The notes beneath the pieces were generated by a model that worked only from the letters and a program-made list of their open reading frames with translations, ran no database searches and was not told the origin of the DNA. From the NCBI GenBank assembly GCA_022818135.1, contig JAFMSR010000016.1, forward strand, positions 1,936,237 to 2,000,236: a DNA stretch of 64,000 nucleotides, written 5' to 3'. Positions 62,181 through 64,000 of this stretch are shown piece after piece (the stretch's first letter is position 1; each line of letters begins with the position of its first letter). Source of the DNA: Saxidomus purpurata (lineage: Eukaryota > Mollusca > Bivalvia > Venerida > Veneridae). The translations under genes and the position numbers were made by a program.

Positions 62181-63207
62181 TGGACATTTCCAACTTAATC
62201 GGAATCGTAATCTAATTTTGAATCGGACAATTCACAGCTGAAGAATGGGGGACATCTCATCGTTATGAAATGGTTGTAAATTATAATTTGTACCTTTATT
62301 AATTGTAAATATCAGACATGTTCAGAATGACCGTGAACAACAAAAGGCAGACATACTTAAAATCGTACATGTATTATAAAAATACTTTTAATAATATGAT
62401 TAGTTCAATAAATGGTCCTGGAGACCCAATTCATTGAGGCTGTGCGTAAAATACCTTGTCATAAATGCATGGTGCAGCTCATAATCAGATTTGATAGTCG
62501 GCGCCTCAAACAAGGTTGATTTTGTCCCTGACTATAATCATTTATGGGTCTATTTATTTCACTTGGCAAAATATATGTGAAGTCATCAAAACAAACAAGA
62601 GCAGCAGGTTTACTCCGGCTACTGTTATATCAGGAACTACACTCACAAATCGTAGTAGATGCATATTCCATTATTCGTCGCAGTGAAATCGGGTTCTTTC
62701 GACATTTCTACGATGCCTGGACGTTTGGTTGGCATATATCTAACCTTTCATGCGGAAAGGGTCTTTTTGGGCGACAAAATCTATCCTAACCGAAACCCCG
62801 TCATGACACCATAAACGGCAGTTAGTCAGGAAAGGTTTACGAATGCGTAGAAAGTGACACGCCGTAGCCGAACTTAAATGACTGCTTCTATATGGCGACA
62901 TTCAAGGCATCTTACATTCCTGACAGTCCCCAGGATTTGGAAATGCATATGAAGCATTATTTGTGCAAATATGTTATGCCTTGGGAAGTACAGCATAATC
63001 TTTAACAAAGATAATTGGAATGATAGATATATGTACCAGAAATATATGAACGCTTTGAAGAAGGTTTTGTTTATTGTGTCCCAAAATCATATCCGTCATT
63101 GAACAGTCTTATAATAGATAGAATTATGAAAGATGTTCCCTAATCTTCAGTCAACAATCGTCCGATTCAAAATCAGATTACGATTCCGATTAAGTTAGAA
63201 GTGTCCA
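62181..63207. mobile_element. 1-kb element with ~50-bp terminal inverted repeats
   Basis: Left end TGGACATTTCCAACTTAATC and GGAATCGTAATCTAATTTTG are matched, with a few changes, by the complement of the right end (TCAGATTACGATTCCGATTA...AGAAGTGTCCA). The interior has an 81-codon frame at 62544-62789 of unknown type and no transposase signature. Family not identified; no target duplication was fixed. Confidence 0.7.
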
Positions 63208-63229
63208 AATAGCCTACAGTGGCGCCTGC

Positions 63230-63445
63230 GTGTAGGTTCCCCGTGTTTGCGTGAAATAGTGTGTTGCACGCGTGTCGGACACGATCGTGTTGGACGGTAT
63301 GTTACTGCGCATGTCCAGCGTGCAGCGTGCAGCGTGTAGAACCGTGCAATTGCTAGTGCGCATGCCCAGTGGCAGCGCATAAGAAACCGTGCAATTGCTA
63401 GTGCGCATGCCCAACGTGTAGTCGCTAAACGTGAAACGTGCAAGG
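63230..63445. repeat. GC-rich repeat cluster
   Basis: Compositionally distinct patch (CGTG/GCATG-rich). ACCGTGCAATTGCTAGTGCG followed by CATGCCCA occurs twice (about 63341 and 63388), and GTGCAGC is reiterated near 63319-63336. The overlapping minus-strand frames at 63195-63456 are repeat by-products. Confidence 0.6.
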
Positions 63446-64000
63446 GCATTTATCATTGGGCCTCATGTCTTGCTCTGGATAACACCTGGTCAATTCCAGC
63501 ATATTTCAATCAATCACCTGCATTTGTTTGCCAATAGTCGTACTTTTCCTATCGCAGATGCTAAGGGAAGTCGGTAATCGGCATGTTTAGATTTTATCCA
63601 AAGAAGTATATGGAAAATATCCAATTTTATTAAAATGAAAACATAAGCCAAGATACTAGTTATATACGCAAGACAAAGCCTCTGTGCCGAGCTGATACTG
63701 TTGTTCAGTGGTAAGTTACATTATGTGACTGGAGATATTTACGGTGGCACTGAGGTGACATGCACTACTCTTTTTTTTTTTAATTGCACTTCTCTTTTTT
63801 ATGTCGTTCCCTAATCTCACTGTTTCCACTACGAAGACAGACCGATTTTACATGTTGACATGACAGTAATAAAATATTAGATCTGTGAAATGGGTCACAC
63901 TGAAATGCCAAATTAATTCGTCTTGTCGTTCCCATTACTGGCATGAGACCAATTTCCAACTACCCGTTTATGGTTGGCCATCGCCACCAAAAATAATTAA

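Noticed and set aside
63195..63456. Minus-strand frames of 80-84 codons
   Set aside because: Generated by the GC-rich repeat cluster; two frames are open at once with repeated residues.

Overview
This is an intron-rich, AT-rich animal genomic window. It looks like a bivalve mollusc: the introns are packed with short dispersed repeat families of the kind I associate with bivalve genomes (AGCTCAC...GTGAGCTA-type elements, arrays rich in AGGTCA half-sites, 'GCCCCCTTC...GAGGGGTATATTG' fragments), plus many tRNA-headed SINE-like elements and decayed non-LTR retrotransposons. The taxon is inferred; no marker gene was found. Bacterial-style features (operons, RBS, CRISPR) are absent.

Only one real host gene is supported. 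It runs on the + strand from about 5.76 kb to 45.6 kb and encodes a type I membrane protein of the immunoglobulin superfamily. I could chain twelve exons by splice sites and phase: a short N-terminal module (5764-5938), eight Ig-type exons (16757-17095, 18455-18760, 20429-20737, 28041-28316, 31603-31896, 34541-34873, 38892-39186, 42829-43131), a juxtamembrane/transmembrane exon (43986-44165), a 34-nt exon (44516-44549) and a terminal cytoplasmic exon with the stop codon (45439-45616). Every intron from the first to the one before the 34-nt exon is phase 1, and each intact Ig exon is a multiple of three long, so domains can be gained, lost or skipped without breaking frame. The tail carries YVNL, YSDL and YDIL; the last two form an ITAM-like pair. 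The signal-peptide exon was not found. Counting exon 8 without its extra 16 nt, the chained exons total 3006 nt (1001 residues plus stop).

The locus shows recent exon-level change: a degraded partial copy of the first exon just upstream of it, a fossil Ig exon at 23.5 kb with stops, a 16-bp tandem duplication that frameshifts exon 8, a probable GC-AG intron after exon 3, and a pair of acceptors in front of the last exon whose phases match inclusion or skipping of the 34-nt exon.

Layout: 0-5.6 kb, intergenic with two LINE relics (one a foldback insertion with its own target-site duplication). 5.7-45.6 kb, the Ig receptor gene with introns holding a 1.4-kb foldback element, a 21-bp minisatellite, SINEs, a hAT-like MITE, a TIR-bounded satellite-like element, a mariner-like element and bivalve-type tandem repeats. 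45.6-46.6 kb, the 3' UTR. 46.6-64 kb, gene-poor sequence with repeat copies paralogous to some in the introns, a palindromic hairpin, a CR1/jockey-type LINE relic and a 1-kb TIR element. Comparing paralogous repeat copies (24.3-26.8 kb with 53.2-55.6 kb; 39.2-40.3 kb with 51.8-52.7 kb) gives natural empty/occupied sites that define several insertions.
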